Part shown: in pieces, positions 38,501-50,500 of the stretch
Layout of the letters: every line of letters begins with the position of its first letter
Numbering within the stretch: position 1 is the stretch's first letter
From: Marthasterias glacialis
Lineage: Eukaryota > Echinodermata > Asteroidea > Forcipulatida > Asteriidae
Reading direction: 5' to 3'
Assembly: GCA_911728455.2 (NCBI GenBank)
Contig: OU452219.1
Coordinates: forward strand, 27,660,211-27,724,210
DNA: 64,000 bases
Translations under genes and position numbers: made by a program
Notes under the pieces: model-generated
What the model saw: the letters and a program-made list of their open reading frames with translations, nothing else
Told to the model about the DNA's origin: nothing
Database searches by the model: none

Positions 38501-41500
38501 CCACAGAGAAGAAGAGGAAATATTTTAATGTTACTGTGGCTTTGTACAGGACAGTGGTGGATTGTAGATAGGTATGTCCACTCAGGAGGGGTGGTAGAAA
38601 GCTTTACAGAGCAATGTGAACCATGTGGGTGCACCACACTAAATAGGCTCCCATGGCTACCGATGCTAAATGCTAAATATTCAAAAATACTCAAAAAATA
38701 TTGAAAAGTCTCTAGAAAACAAATCAAATATATTTTCTGACAACTGAACTTCATTTTTCTTTTCAATGTTTAGTAGGTTAGTCATTGAAAATTTGTGGTC
38801 GGCTGATCCAAAATAAAACACCCCTGAACGAGTTAACTGGCCAGACTCCATCTTAGAAAAAATGACCCTACACTGTTTAGCAAAATAGGTCTATTTTTAG
38901 AGGGCCAGTGTACCCAAAATGCTCCAGGTTGAAATGCAACAACCCCAGGGGCACAATGTTGGACCATTTTTCAGCAATCCTTAAAAGCAAGGATCTTCAA
39001 ATCTTTGATTTACAGAAAATAATGTGGGTTTACTTTTTTTTTATTAAAGAGGCTCGGAGCATGACCTTCTCTCTCTAGTGTAGTGCACCCAGACAAGACA
39101 ACTTTTGTTGTTGATGCCCTCTAGTGGCCACAGAGAAGGAAAGGGAATATTTTAATGTTACTGTGGATGTGTACAGACAGTTGATGTACATGTAGAAGGT
39201 ATGTCAACTCAGGAGTGTGGCAGAATGCCGCAAAGAGCCTTGTGAGTCACGAGACCAACTGGGTAGAATGTGTGTCAATTTTAAGTCAAAATCTGTATCT
39301 TTTTGTTGTTGATAGCTTTGAATTGTTCATGTTTAAAGTGTGTGGTGGACTGCTCTGTTGCATCATGATTTTGTCTTGAGCTAAGACTAGGCAGATACCT
39401 AAAGTGGTTGTAGTTTAGTAGTGGCTGAAGGTATTAATGTTAGACTTCTTTTCTTTTTAAGGATCTGAGCCATGCATGATTTGAAGTATGGTGTGGTATG
39501 CTGAAAATGTTGTTCAGTTTATGTAGAAAGTACATCAATCTCTTAAGATATTCAAGGGCAGGATGAACCTGTTTGAGGGCCGATGGGTCTGTGCTTGATG
39601 GATGAGTAGTGTTGTATTCATTATCCATGGACGGACATCGATGATGGGGACCGGTGATTGAACAGACCATTCAGGCTGGAGCCTGGATAATTGAGAACGA
39701 TAGTGTACAGGAGTGCACACTGTCAACCAGAGGGAAGTTGTGTTGCTTGATAAAACATGTCATGTTTAATTTTGGATGACTGGAGAGTGTCCTAAACAGG
39801 GATCAACAACCCTCCCCCCTCTCTCTCTCTTTCTTTGTAAGGACTCTTGAAACTGACGTCATTGACACTACACTTAAGTGGTTTATTTTGGTCATTTTTA
39901 ATAAGTGAGCTTGGAGGTGTGAAGCAATATTGTGCACTGAGCTCAAGTGATTGGTTATCTGCTGTGGATGCTGGGGTTGCATACTCTATGGAGTTGAGAT
40001 GGAATCAGGAATGGCTTTAGTCCAATCAACAGGGGTTGAAATAGTGTATTTAAAAGATTAAAAGATTGCTTGGTCCTTCTTATTGCATTGTACCTTGCGG
40101 GCTTGCTGGGTTGTTATTTTTTTATGTTTGGCTTTATTTTCAGAACTTTGTTGTTTAATCTTTTGTTTTTGTGATGCGCGAGTGATCATTTCATGAAAGT
40201 CGTGCAATACAAATTTAAAATTATTATTCAATTATCATTATTATTATTACGCCCATTATTGTTGTTGTTATTATTATTCGATTTAAAAAAAGTGGATGTG
40301 TCCTGGTGCACTTGTTTATTTTAAAGACATTGGAATCAATATACTTTGCTGCATATATATTTTTTCTCTTACATGCTTGGCAAACAGGAACTTTCTTGTT
40401 CAGCTACCGACCTTCCAATAATAAGAGTAACCCCTCAGCAAGCGTGTCTCGTTGAATCAGAAGTTATTTGGGGCCGTGAAAACGCCGTTTTAATGCCTGG
40501 CTAGAGCCATTTTACAGGAGACCCACAATAAATGGGGAAACGGTGTCAACCGTTTCTATAATTAGTCCTGATAGGAAGTCGCAGTTTTCTGGGATTATTG
40601 AGCGGGGTCTGTTTGGTGATACATTCCAGCCAGGGAAATGAGCTCCCATACAGAAGGAAAAAAGTATCGATTCCTTCTTGCTCTGACAGATTCACTACTG
40701 GAAAGTGCAGTCGTTATTGTCACAAATTTTCTTGGGTTTTGTTGATGGATTCATTGGGGTAGGGGAAATGCTGTCGTTTACGGTCAGATGAAATGGTGTT
40801 AATGTGATAGATGTGTCTTCGTGGAATGACAGTCAGTGCACTCTAGATACAGTTAGGCTACAATGTGTGCGACAGAACAAGTCTATCTGACACTATTGAC
40901 AGTTATTAGGTATTGAAAACTCTCATATAAAAAAACTATTACTGTACTTTAATACCCTTGGCCTCATTTAAAGGTAATATATAGGATTGGTTGTCAGTTG
41001 AAACAAATATGATCATTTACAATCTGAAAGCTCCCTAGTTATAAATTTTGAAGAAGTATCAATCCTCCAGAGAAATATGTCTCTCTGAAATAATGTCTGA
41101 TTTAAGTTTTTTTTTCAGTTCATTGAAGTTTATTATTAACACAAAATTACACCACTATAGTTCATGGGACTAAATTGACGTGTTTACATAAAAAAAAACT
41201 CATCAAATTTGTCGGAAGCTGTATGAAGTCAACAGATTTCATTTGAGGACCCCCCTTCCCCAGAAGTGGAAGGTGAGGAGAGATACCACTTTATTTATTT
41301 TTTTACACAGAGTAGTGGTTCATTTTTCTTGTCTTTTGTGCACTTTCATTATTCCCTTATTTTAATTTGGGGAATCAAAATAAGACTGGATTGTCAGGGA
41401 CAAGTCTCTCGATCACCATTGTACTTCAGACATGTAGCCTTCTGGTAATTGGTGCTCTACCAATCATATGTGGTACCTTTAATCGTAGACTTTTTACTCT

Positions 41501-44500
41501 GAGTGAGCGGCCAACAGTCGGGCAGTAAAGCGTGGAAGTGGTTAGATTTGGGGGAAAGCTTTCAGCACTCGTGTTAGTCCTTGTGTACTGAATTATGAAT
41601 TAGTCTATCTGGGATCCGACTGGATACTTCAGTTTAGCATAAATCAAACAACCTTCTCCTTGATGTCAACATAAAGTTTAAGAGTGGCAATGGAGGTCAA
41701 GTTGAAACTATTCCTGCAGGCCAACAACTCTCCCAGCCATACACCGCGCATCATGCAGATAGTAAAAACAGACATTGATTCTGAGCCTGCGGGGAGGCAT
41801 TCTTGACAGGTCAAAGGTCATGCTAGGTGGGCCACTGCTCTGTTTATTATCATCCCGGAGCGATGCAGTTATCAAGGTGTTTCTGTTGGGTCTAGTTTTG
41901 GGGTTTGGTCTTGAGTAGCCAGCCTCTCACTGTCCATTTCACTCAGGCCACCAGACACAATGGAAGGAAGGATACCAGTCTAGCCTGGTGTACAGTCAAC
42001 AGGTAAGGTTAACCAAGGGGTTATTTCAAGCTGTTTGTGACAGGATTTTTCACGTTTGTACAATCACACTCACAAGTCAAATACATGTAGTCAATCACAG
42101 ATAAGGCAATATTTACAAGTGGGTCCTTTAATGTTATTCAATGTTCCCATCAACAGGAGATGTTATTTTTACGAAAGGATGTTTCGAGGAATATTTTAAA
42201 TGTTTTATACATGCCTTGGGGTTTGCCAAGTACTCTTGTCGGATGTCGATTGGTTCGATGGGGGGAAGTGACTCCTCTAAAAGTCATCTATCATTCACCT
42301 CTCTCCATGACAAACATCCATAAACATGGCTTGGAGTTTCTGAAGAGGAGGTGTTTATGTTATGGATTGACACAGATTCCAGAGGCTTGTGAAATGTGTT
42401 ATTCATGTTGTTGTTGTGTGTGTAAACCTGGGGGCAGTGGTGGGAGTTGTACTTCAGCAGGCGCCTGATTACTTCGGGGGACTTCAAACTTCAAACCGGA
42501 AGTGAGCTTGTCTTCCCTCTATCCCGATGTACATGTACATTACCATTTGTCTTAAGTGATGCTTGAAGCTTTGCATGGTGTGGATTGTTCTAATGGGGAG
42601 AAGCTGTCATAGTAAACTTGTGGGTACAGCTATGTGTAAATTTCTTTTGGGAGGAGTGTTGGCTCTGAAAAGAGCCATTGTCATGGTCTCAATGTTTTGA
42701 ACAGTATACTCTACTCTGCTGGTCTTCACATAAGAGCCATTGTTATGGTCTCAACGTTTTGAACAGTATACTCTGCTCGTCTTCAGGAGAAACGTTGAGA
42801 TCGCAACAAAGGCCCATTTTTTTTTAGAGCCAACACTTCTCCCACAAGAGAACACATGATGGTACCTGCAAGTTTACTCGTAATAGTTACGGGCACCAAG
42901 GCAATGACCCAAGGGGCTACGGAGGCAACTGTGAAGTTTCAGGCCTGGGCTATAAGTGTGTTTAGGCCAAATAAAAAAAAAATACCAGTTGATCGTCCGG
43001 GTTTTTTCAAAATGAGGAGGATGAGGGCCTTTTTATTTTTTATTGATTATTTTTTTTCAAAGATGGCCGCCAAGCATTTTACTTAAAAAAACCCACAAGT
43101 TTTCAGTTTAAAATCACCGCTGTACTTGTGGTATATCCGTTTGCTGATCCCATGTGTGGCGATTTAAATGCGTGGGTCAGCAGCAGCGACGCGGCAGTGA
43201 CGCGTGACGACCAACTCGACACACAAATGCTATTGATAAACAATCGGTCAAATCAACTCGACCAAATTTAAAACCGCAAGATAATCGGTCGAGTTGTCTC
43301 AACGGTCGAGTTGAACTGTCATCGTAACCACGGAGCTCAACCCCATTCCCAGTGGTGATCGATCTCGCCATGCCATTCTATACGGTGTGCTCAGCTCCCA
43401 TGGTAGCAAGGCTGCTTTGTATGATCGTGCACGTTGCACCACCGTGTGAGACATGCCGCCCGCCGCCTGCATGCGTTGATCTGATCCTGCATGCAGTGGC
43501 TGGTGTAGCATGCAGTCCACCGATCGATAGTCGGAAGTCCCCCGCACAAAATGCGGTTTCTGTTTCCCAGACCCACGTTTTGTTGTTTCAAATTTTCAAA
43601 GATCGGTAAGTAAAAACTAAGTATAAAATCAAAAAAAAAATTTTTTTAAATTTATACCAAGGATGGATTAAAAATTCATACAAGTTTTGTCTTTTTGAGG
43701 AAAAAAATCGAAAATAAAAAATAGTAAAAAAAAGGATGCGGCCTCAAAAAAGGATGCGGGCAGGGATGATCAACTGGTATTTTTTTTTATTTGGCCTTAT
43801 AATACAAACTTTTTTACTTTAATTTGTTTTTCCATCGAGTTTTCTTGTAACAGATGGTTTTCTGTATCTGGTGTCCAGAGGGGTTTCAAACAAATTTCAT
43901 TATCTTCTTGATTTGCTCTCTATTTTGTTATCAACACAGCGAGGTCAACTACATGTACATGTAAACTAATGTATAAATTTGACCACAATAATCAGTTAGG
44001 TATGAGGGAATAATGCATACACAAGCTTGGGTTGTTAAAGTGTAGATTTTTGTGCCAACTAACCATTGGTAACCTTCTAGCAGTCAGTTTGATGGCAAGC
44101 GTCTGAATCGTCGTTAATTTTGAATTTTTGAACAACTACATTAGATTATTGTTTACTTGACAGCGAGCAAAATTAAGATCAAAATTGTTGTGAATTTAAA
44201 TTGCCTTTGTAATCAGATCTTCATCTGTTTGATGGCAAGCAGATTCATCGTTCAGTCTCTGCAATGTCACAATTTGTGAATAATCAAATCTTTGCATTGC
44301 ATGCTCGGAGGCAAGTAGGAAATTCCCAAGTCCCCAGTAGATTGGTTTAGACCAGAATGAAATGATTGGCAACCAAGCTCAGGACTTCTAACTGTGTTTT
44401 ATTCATTTATACAGTTCTGTAGGGGATCCGTTATTGAATAGTGTTCCCTGCTAAAACCTTCCTTAGTCCTCCGTAATCCTCTGGAGGATATTGAGGACTT

Positions 44501-47500
44501 CGGCTGATTGAGGCATGTTCGAAAATCACCAATTGGAGGGTTATGAAGGATTGAGGAAGGTCGACATTTGAAACATGGAGGATTGTGGAGGATCGAGGAA
44601 GCATCCTTCAATGAGACCCTGGAGGATTGTGGTGGATTTAGGGCATAATAAAACTTTACTATGGAGGATTTTGGAGGACAATGAATAATGAGGGAAATTT
44701 ATTCCTGTATGTGTAATGATATACTAGGTACATTTTAATATTCAAAGGATTCTTTATGCACAAACTCATTTTGGAGGATTATGAAGGATTGAGGAAGGTC
44801 CTTAGTAATTAAAGCTAGGGAGTTAGGGTTAAGTTCCTCCCCTTATTACATTTACCAATCTTAATGATGAATGCATACCAAAAAGTCTGACAAGTTAAAA
44901 CCACATTGCAAAATGTAATAATAATAATAACAATAACGTGTAGTTATTATGCGCTTTATCAAGCCAGCTAGGCCTCTCAAAACGCCTTACAGTATTGTTA
45001 CCCCTGTTCATCAGGCCCTAAGCATTCCTAAAACCCTCTCAACTCCTTTGGAGTATGCAGCACCGGCAGCCAAATCAGCACATGTTGCTTAAATCAGATC
45101 AACGAAAAACTTCAACAAGCTGCCACCATGTGTTTGTGTGTGGTGCGTGTGGTATCCCACAGTGGCATTGGGGCAGTTGCGCATGTCTTTTATGCATAAC
45201 CCATGTTAGCATTTTTGTGAGGCAGTTGCTGTGATGGGTGGAGCTTTATCTATTCTGCTCAGAGCAGTAGAAAGCGTGCTTGAGTATAAAGTTTTTGAAG
45301 TGAGGCAGGCCCTGGACTTGTCAGGATTTCTTCCTGATTGCAGGTTTTTTTCTTTGGTCTCATTTCACCTTCAGATTGATCAATCAATCAATCCATTAAA
45401 AAAAACTGTTCAAAGGCATTTTCAAGAAAATAAATAAATAAATTACATAGAAAATGCTTCAGAGAGCAAATGAGTTTCGAGTCTCTTCTTGAAAATGTTC
45501 TTATTTGGAGAAGTTTTGATGTCTACAGGGAGGTCGTTCCATAACATTGGTGCCAAACTGGTAAAGTGCACGGTGGCCATATGAGTTAATTTTACATTTG
45601 GGAATATGGAGAGTAAGTTTATTTGAAGACTGAAAGTGGCGCGAAGGTGACTCAAGTGGTATGAGATCGGTGATGTATTGTGGGAGCAAGTCCATTGATG
45701 GCTTTGTAAAGTAATTAGGAGCAGTGTGAAATGAATTTGATACTGAACTGGCAACCAGTGTAGCCTTTGAAGAACTGGAGTAATGTGATTAAATTTCTTG
45801 GAGCGGGTGGGGAGTCAGTGTTTTGAGCACGCTGGAGAAGAAACTGTCGTATATCGGGAAGTCCAAGGTGAAGTTGCGTAATGTTGTGAAATTACACGAC
45901 ACTTATTGTGTATTATTTATTAGTGATTAGTTATTGATTACTTATATTTGGTTAATCACTACCTGCTGATAACACGCACTGCAATCCGTGCGGTCAGCGA
46001 CACCATACGCTCTCGTACGCCGTACATTATTACTACATCTGCTGTTAGCGTGAATTAGAATCGCATGTAAACAGCGCGAGCTTGTTTGGCCATGCTAGCG
46101 CCCTCTTTTGGTGGAGTACGCCAAGTTGTTTTGCCAGGCTACACGCTATACGCTACCTTAATTAATGGTTTTATTGTAAATGTTTTAATGGAATGTTTTG
46201 TTCTGTATTCTTAGTAAAAACATGCTGTGATGGTGATGAAAAGCAGCTGAACATTATATTGTTAGTTCTTGTTCTGATTCTGAAGTTGTTGGACCTTCGT
46301 CCGATTGTTGGAAATAAAATAGTTGAACCACGCAGATTCTGTCCGTGTTTAATACTTCTCAAGTTGCGTCTCCCGCTGACAAACTCACCACAATATACAC
46401 GAACCCAAGCAACGCTCGTTTATGGTTTATGGCCGCCGCTTGCGGACACGACATGACAATAGCGTGTCAGCGTGCATGTGTACCAATCAGCATGAAGGAT
46501 TCACAGTGCGTGTGTGTCGACCCACGCATGCGGCAGCCATAGCTGCGGTGGTGTAAACGCCCATGAATGAACTGCTCGGGTTAGTATATACAGTCTAGAA
46601 AGACATCTCCCTTGTTATAACTAAACCTACATCAAGATTCTTATTTGAAGTGATGTAGAGAGTCTGTAAATCCCTAAAATGAAACATCCTTTATATTTTG
46701 AGGGGACTCCATGCCTGAGCTGGATTCGCCATTTGTGATTTTTGTACAATTACATCCCTGCTAAGGTTTAGTTTTCTTGCTTTGTTTCTCTCTGTACAGT
46801 CTCTGTTGGAGACGCACGACAAGATAGCCTCCAGGGATCCCACGGTGATGCTAGGACCCGAAGAGCTAGAAGAAGATCCAGACTCTGAGATGGTTGAAGA
46901 GGACTCTGTCAAGATTGTCCGCATTGATAAGACAAACGAACCACTGGTAAGGCCTGGCTAAACAAAAACCTGAACCATTTGTGTAAGAGTTTTATAGGTG
47001 CGTCACCTATCAGAATTACTCTGACATTTTTGCACAAAATGCAATGTTCGCCCATGCCAGTGGCCAACTGTCGGTTCTAACCAAACAAAAACATCCAAGA
47101 GCTGGTGGAAATTTGGTCTAAGTTGTCTGGCTGGCTAGTTGAGTGCATCTCAAAGCATTGCGTCAACCACTGCCTGAAACAAATGTATAGTCACTGAAAA
47201 TTTAAGGACAAACCGTTTGAGAAAAGAAAAAATAAATAAATAAATAAGAATCCCATTTGGTTGGGTATCAAGAGTTTTCCTGATAGATTTTGTTTTCATG
47301 TTAGTCTTGTCTGAACCATGAATAATAAGAAAGAACTATTCGAGTATTATATGCCAATTTTTTCACTGGTTTAGGAAGTTAACCAGATTAGACTGTTTTC
47401 AAGCAGGTGTTTTTTGCGGAGTCATAATGCACGGGCATATAAAAGGTAGTTTCAGCCTGATTAAGGAGTCTACTTACATGCACTCAGGAAGAAAAGGGAA

Positions 47501-50500
47501 ACGAAGTCACTTTAGCTCAGCATACTTACTAGGTAACATTCTGAGCATGTGCAAGCTTCCGAGAACAATTGATTGAACATGTACCTGCTAAGTTTGCTGC
47601 CATGTAGTGTTCCCAAAAGTCTGCCGCTCGCTCTGCTGCCTCCTTCAAATATCAAGAAGAAACTCTCATCTTGCCGATTTTGAAATGATGTTTTTTTTTC
47701 TTTCTTTCTTTTGACAGGGTGCTACCATTCTGAATGACGGGGAGGCTATCCTGATCGGTAGAATAATCAAAGGTGGTATGGCAGAGCGGAGCGGTCTCCT
47801 TCATGAGGGTGATGAGATACTAGAGATCAATGGCCATGACATCCGCGGCAAATCCGTCAATGAAATTTGTGATTTCATGGTAAGTGCAGTTTTCTCACTT
47901 AACAGTGGTCTGCGGGCCAAGTGCAAAGTAAAAATTATATCTGAGTGGTCAGACTGGCTAGCTCTTTACTTCCCTGATGGCATAGATTGTTCAAATTCAA
48001 GTCCTATACAAATGAAAATGAAACCTTACAACGTGGCACGGCCTTGGCCTCCGTTGCCCTGGTCTTGGCCATGGTGCCCCTTCAAAAGTGTCCGGAAGAC
48101 TTTGAGTTTTTCCAATGTAATTGTCCTTGCCCTCTCAAAGATGAACTTTCTGGCCGCCTGCAGTATGGACACATAAAAAGGCTGGGGCCAATTTCATAAA
48201 GCTGTTTAGCAGAAACTACTGCTAAGCAAATTTCTTTGCTAAGCAAAAAATTGAGTGGGGCACCAGTCGCAACAGTGTAAACATCATGGAATGTTGGCGG
48301 GTAACCTGTTTCTGCTAAGCAAGATTGATCTGTGCTTAGCAAGTTTCTGTGCTTGCAGGCTTTATGAAATTGGGCCCTGGTTGACCAGTAAAACATGACC
48401 CTAACCAAAATATTTAGTGGTTAGGGGGCCTCATTTTATAAATGGAATGAAATAATATAGAAAACGGATGTAGCGCCGTGGGTAACTTGAACAATCATGA
48501 AGTTCATGGCGTGATCGTGGTGTGTGTTCTATGTTCCTGGCATTTCACAGCGATGGTAACCGAATGCGTTTTCAGCACAGTCGAGGCATGCCAAGGGTAC
48601 ACCATTTTGTGCTCCTTAGACGCCAGCCATGGCGGCGGAGTCCCCATTCGTTGGATTATGTCTATGAAAACCATTTGAAATCATTCAACAGTGCTCGAAT
48701 TCGGTCCCCTGTGGAGTCCCATAACAAAAGGGAAGCGCAAGAACAATTGGTCTGCACAGGGGAATTCTAAAGAGAGGGATGCTCCTCAAAGAAATTTGTG
48801 TACAAAGTCTATGAGAAAATATTTAGTACAGGGACAAAGGAAAGAACAATAGAGGTCTCCACAAGGATGCAAAAATGAGAATGTTTGCACATGATGTGTA
48901 TAGTGTCACAACTGTGCTTGGAATCAACCATCACTGTGTTTGTTCACCACGATATCATATTGCAGGCTGGTGTAGTTTACCTTGTTGTTCAGAACCACAG
49001 TGGACGACCTTGAATGGTCAGACAGTGGGAGGGTTATTAAGCTCATAAGTTGATTTAAAAACATTTGTTTAAAGCCAGTTTATAAATGCTAATATTGTGG
49101 GGTAAAGTTATCAAGTAAAAAAAATTAGCAAAGCTTTGGGGTTAAACAATTTTCATTACTTCTTGCTGATCATACCTTCAATTCTTTATCCATTTTTTCC
49201 TTCTCTTTGACAGAGTACACTCTCAGGTTCCCTTACATTCCTGATGGTGCCCACTAAACAGCATCATATCAAACAACTACCAAAGGACAGCACATTGGTA
49301 AGTTACATGGACAAATAGCCCCTGAGACGGTAGAAGAAAGTATAGTTTTCTAACTCTCATTTCCTTCAGTAACCATGTTGTGGCAATTATTGGCAGTGCG
49401 GTCAAGCGCACTGGACTCAAGCTCTGGTGTGTCTGATCAGCAGAGTGTGGGTTCCAGTCCCGGTTTTGACACTCCGTTAAGTCCATTTATGGCTGCACGC
49501 ACACAACTCAAATGGACAGCAAAGCCATTTATGGCCTCGATTTTGTACAGTGTCAAATGACAAAAAAGCAATTCCGTCCATACGTGTGCAGAAATTCCGG
49601 AATTAAACAGTTCAGCAAGACACCTAACCATTATTGCTTCGTCCTTCGGATGGGACGTAAAGCTGTAGGTCCCGTGTGTTGTGTAATGCACAAAAAAAAA
49701 AACCAGTGACACTTATCGCAAAGATAAGGGGTTCGCCCCGGTGTTTCTGGCAGTGGCTGCTCAATACCTCCATTGAGCCGAAATTCAATGAATGAACAAT
49801 GGTGAAAGCCTCCCGATGTCTCGTAAACCTCTTGAAACAAAAGGACAAAGGTCTGTAATCAAATACTACACAAAAAAACCGCCTCTGAATAGCCACAAAA
49901 TGGCAATAATATATAAGACCTTTTTGTTGTCCTTGTGTGGGTGAAACGAAGCATTAGATGGCGTGTGTGTGGTCTGTGCACACTCTGTTGTTGAATGACC
50001 AGGCGACCTTTGCTCTGGTGGTCCAAAATTACTTAATGGCTTCTTCACGCAGCTTCCATTTCCAGGTAGGGAAAACATTTGCATGTTCACACGTCATCCG
50101 GTTTGAACTGGTTAAAACAACGTGCTTTACTCTATTTGGTTGTCTTGGGGGTATTGTACCAAATCAATCAAAATGCCCAACTCTAGGGTAAACTCAACCC
50201 ACAAATGTTTGGACTCAGATTAAGATGCAAAGCCTAAGAGTGGGTGATCAAATTCAAGCAAAGCCACGAGAAAGGTTTTTGAGGACCTCAGGCGGCCAAG
50301 GTTTAGAGAACAAGAACACCTTCCTGGTGCTAACTGGATAAAGTGTAAAAAGTCACATTAGAGCGTTCCATTCCTTCCTTTCTCCGCAGATGCATGTGAG
50401 GGCGCACTTTGACTACGACCCCGAGGATGACATGTACATACCGTGTCGTGAGCTGGGCTTGTCGTTTCACAAGGGGGACATCCTGCACATCATTGCCCAG

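Larger units (their letters stand above)
36208..46799 (+). other. PALS1 intron after visible exon 4 (10.6 kb)
   Basis: Holds a CAGGCCTGAT repeat, a SINE, the tandem 0.5-kb repeat pair, a MITE at 42649, the CpG-rich block 43140-43605, the GGAGGATT tract, the minus-strand LINE end and the LTR candidate. 39250-42640 has no recognised repeat. A short degenerate element ending in ATT repeats lies at about 44915-45060. Confidence 0.65.

Noticed and set aside
43352..43609. 85-codon frame in the CpG-rich block
   Set aside because: It uses a non-ATG start, crosses the likely donor and is out of phase with PALS1 visible exon 5.
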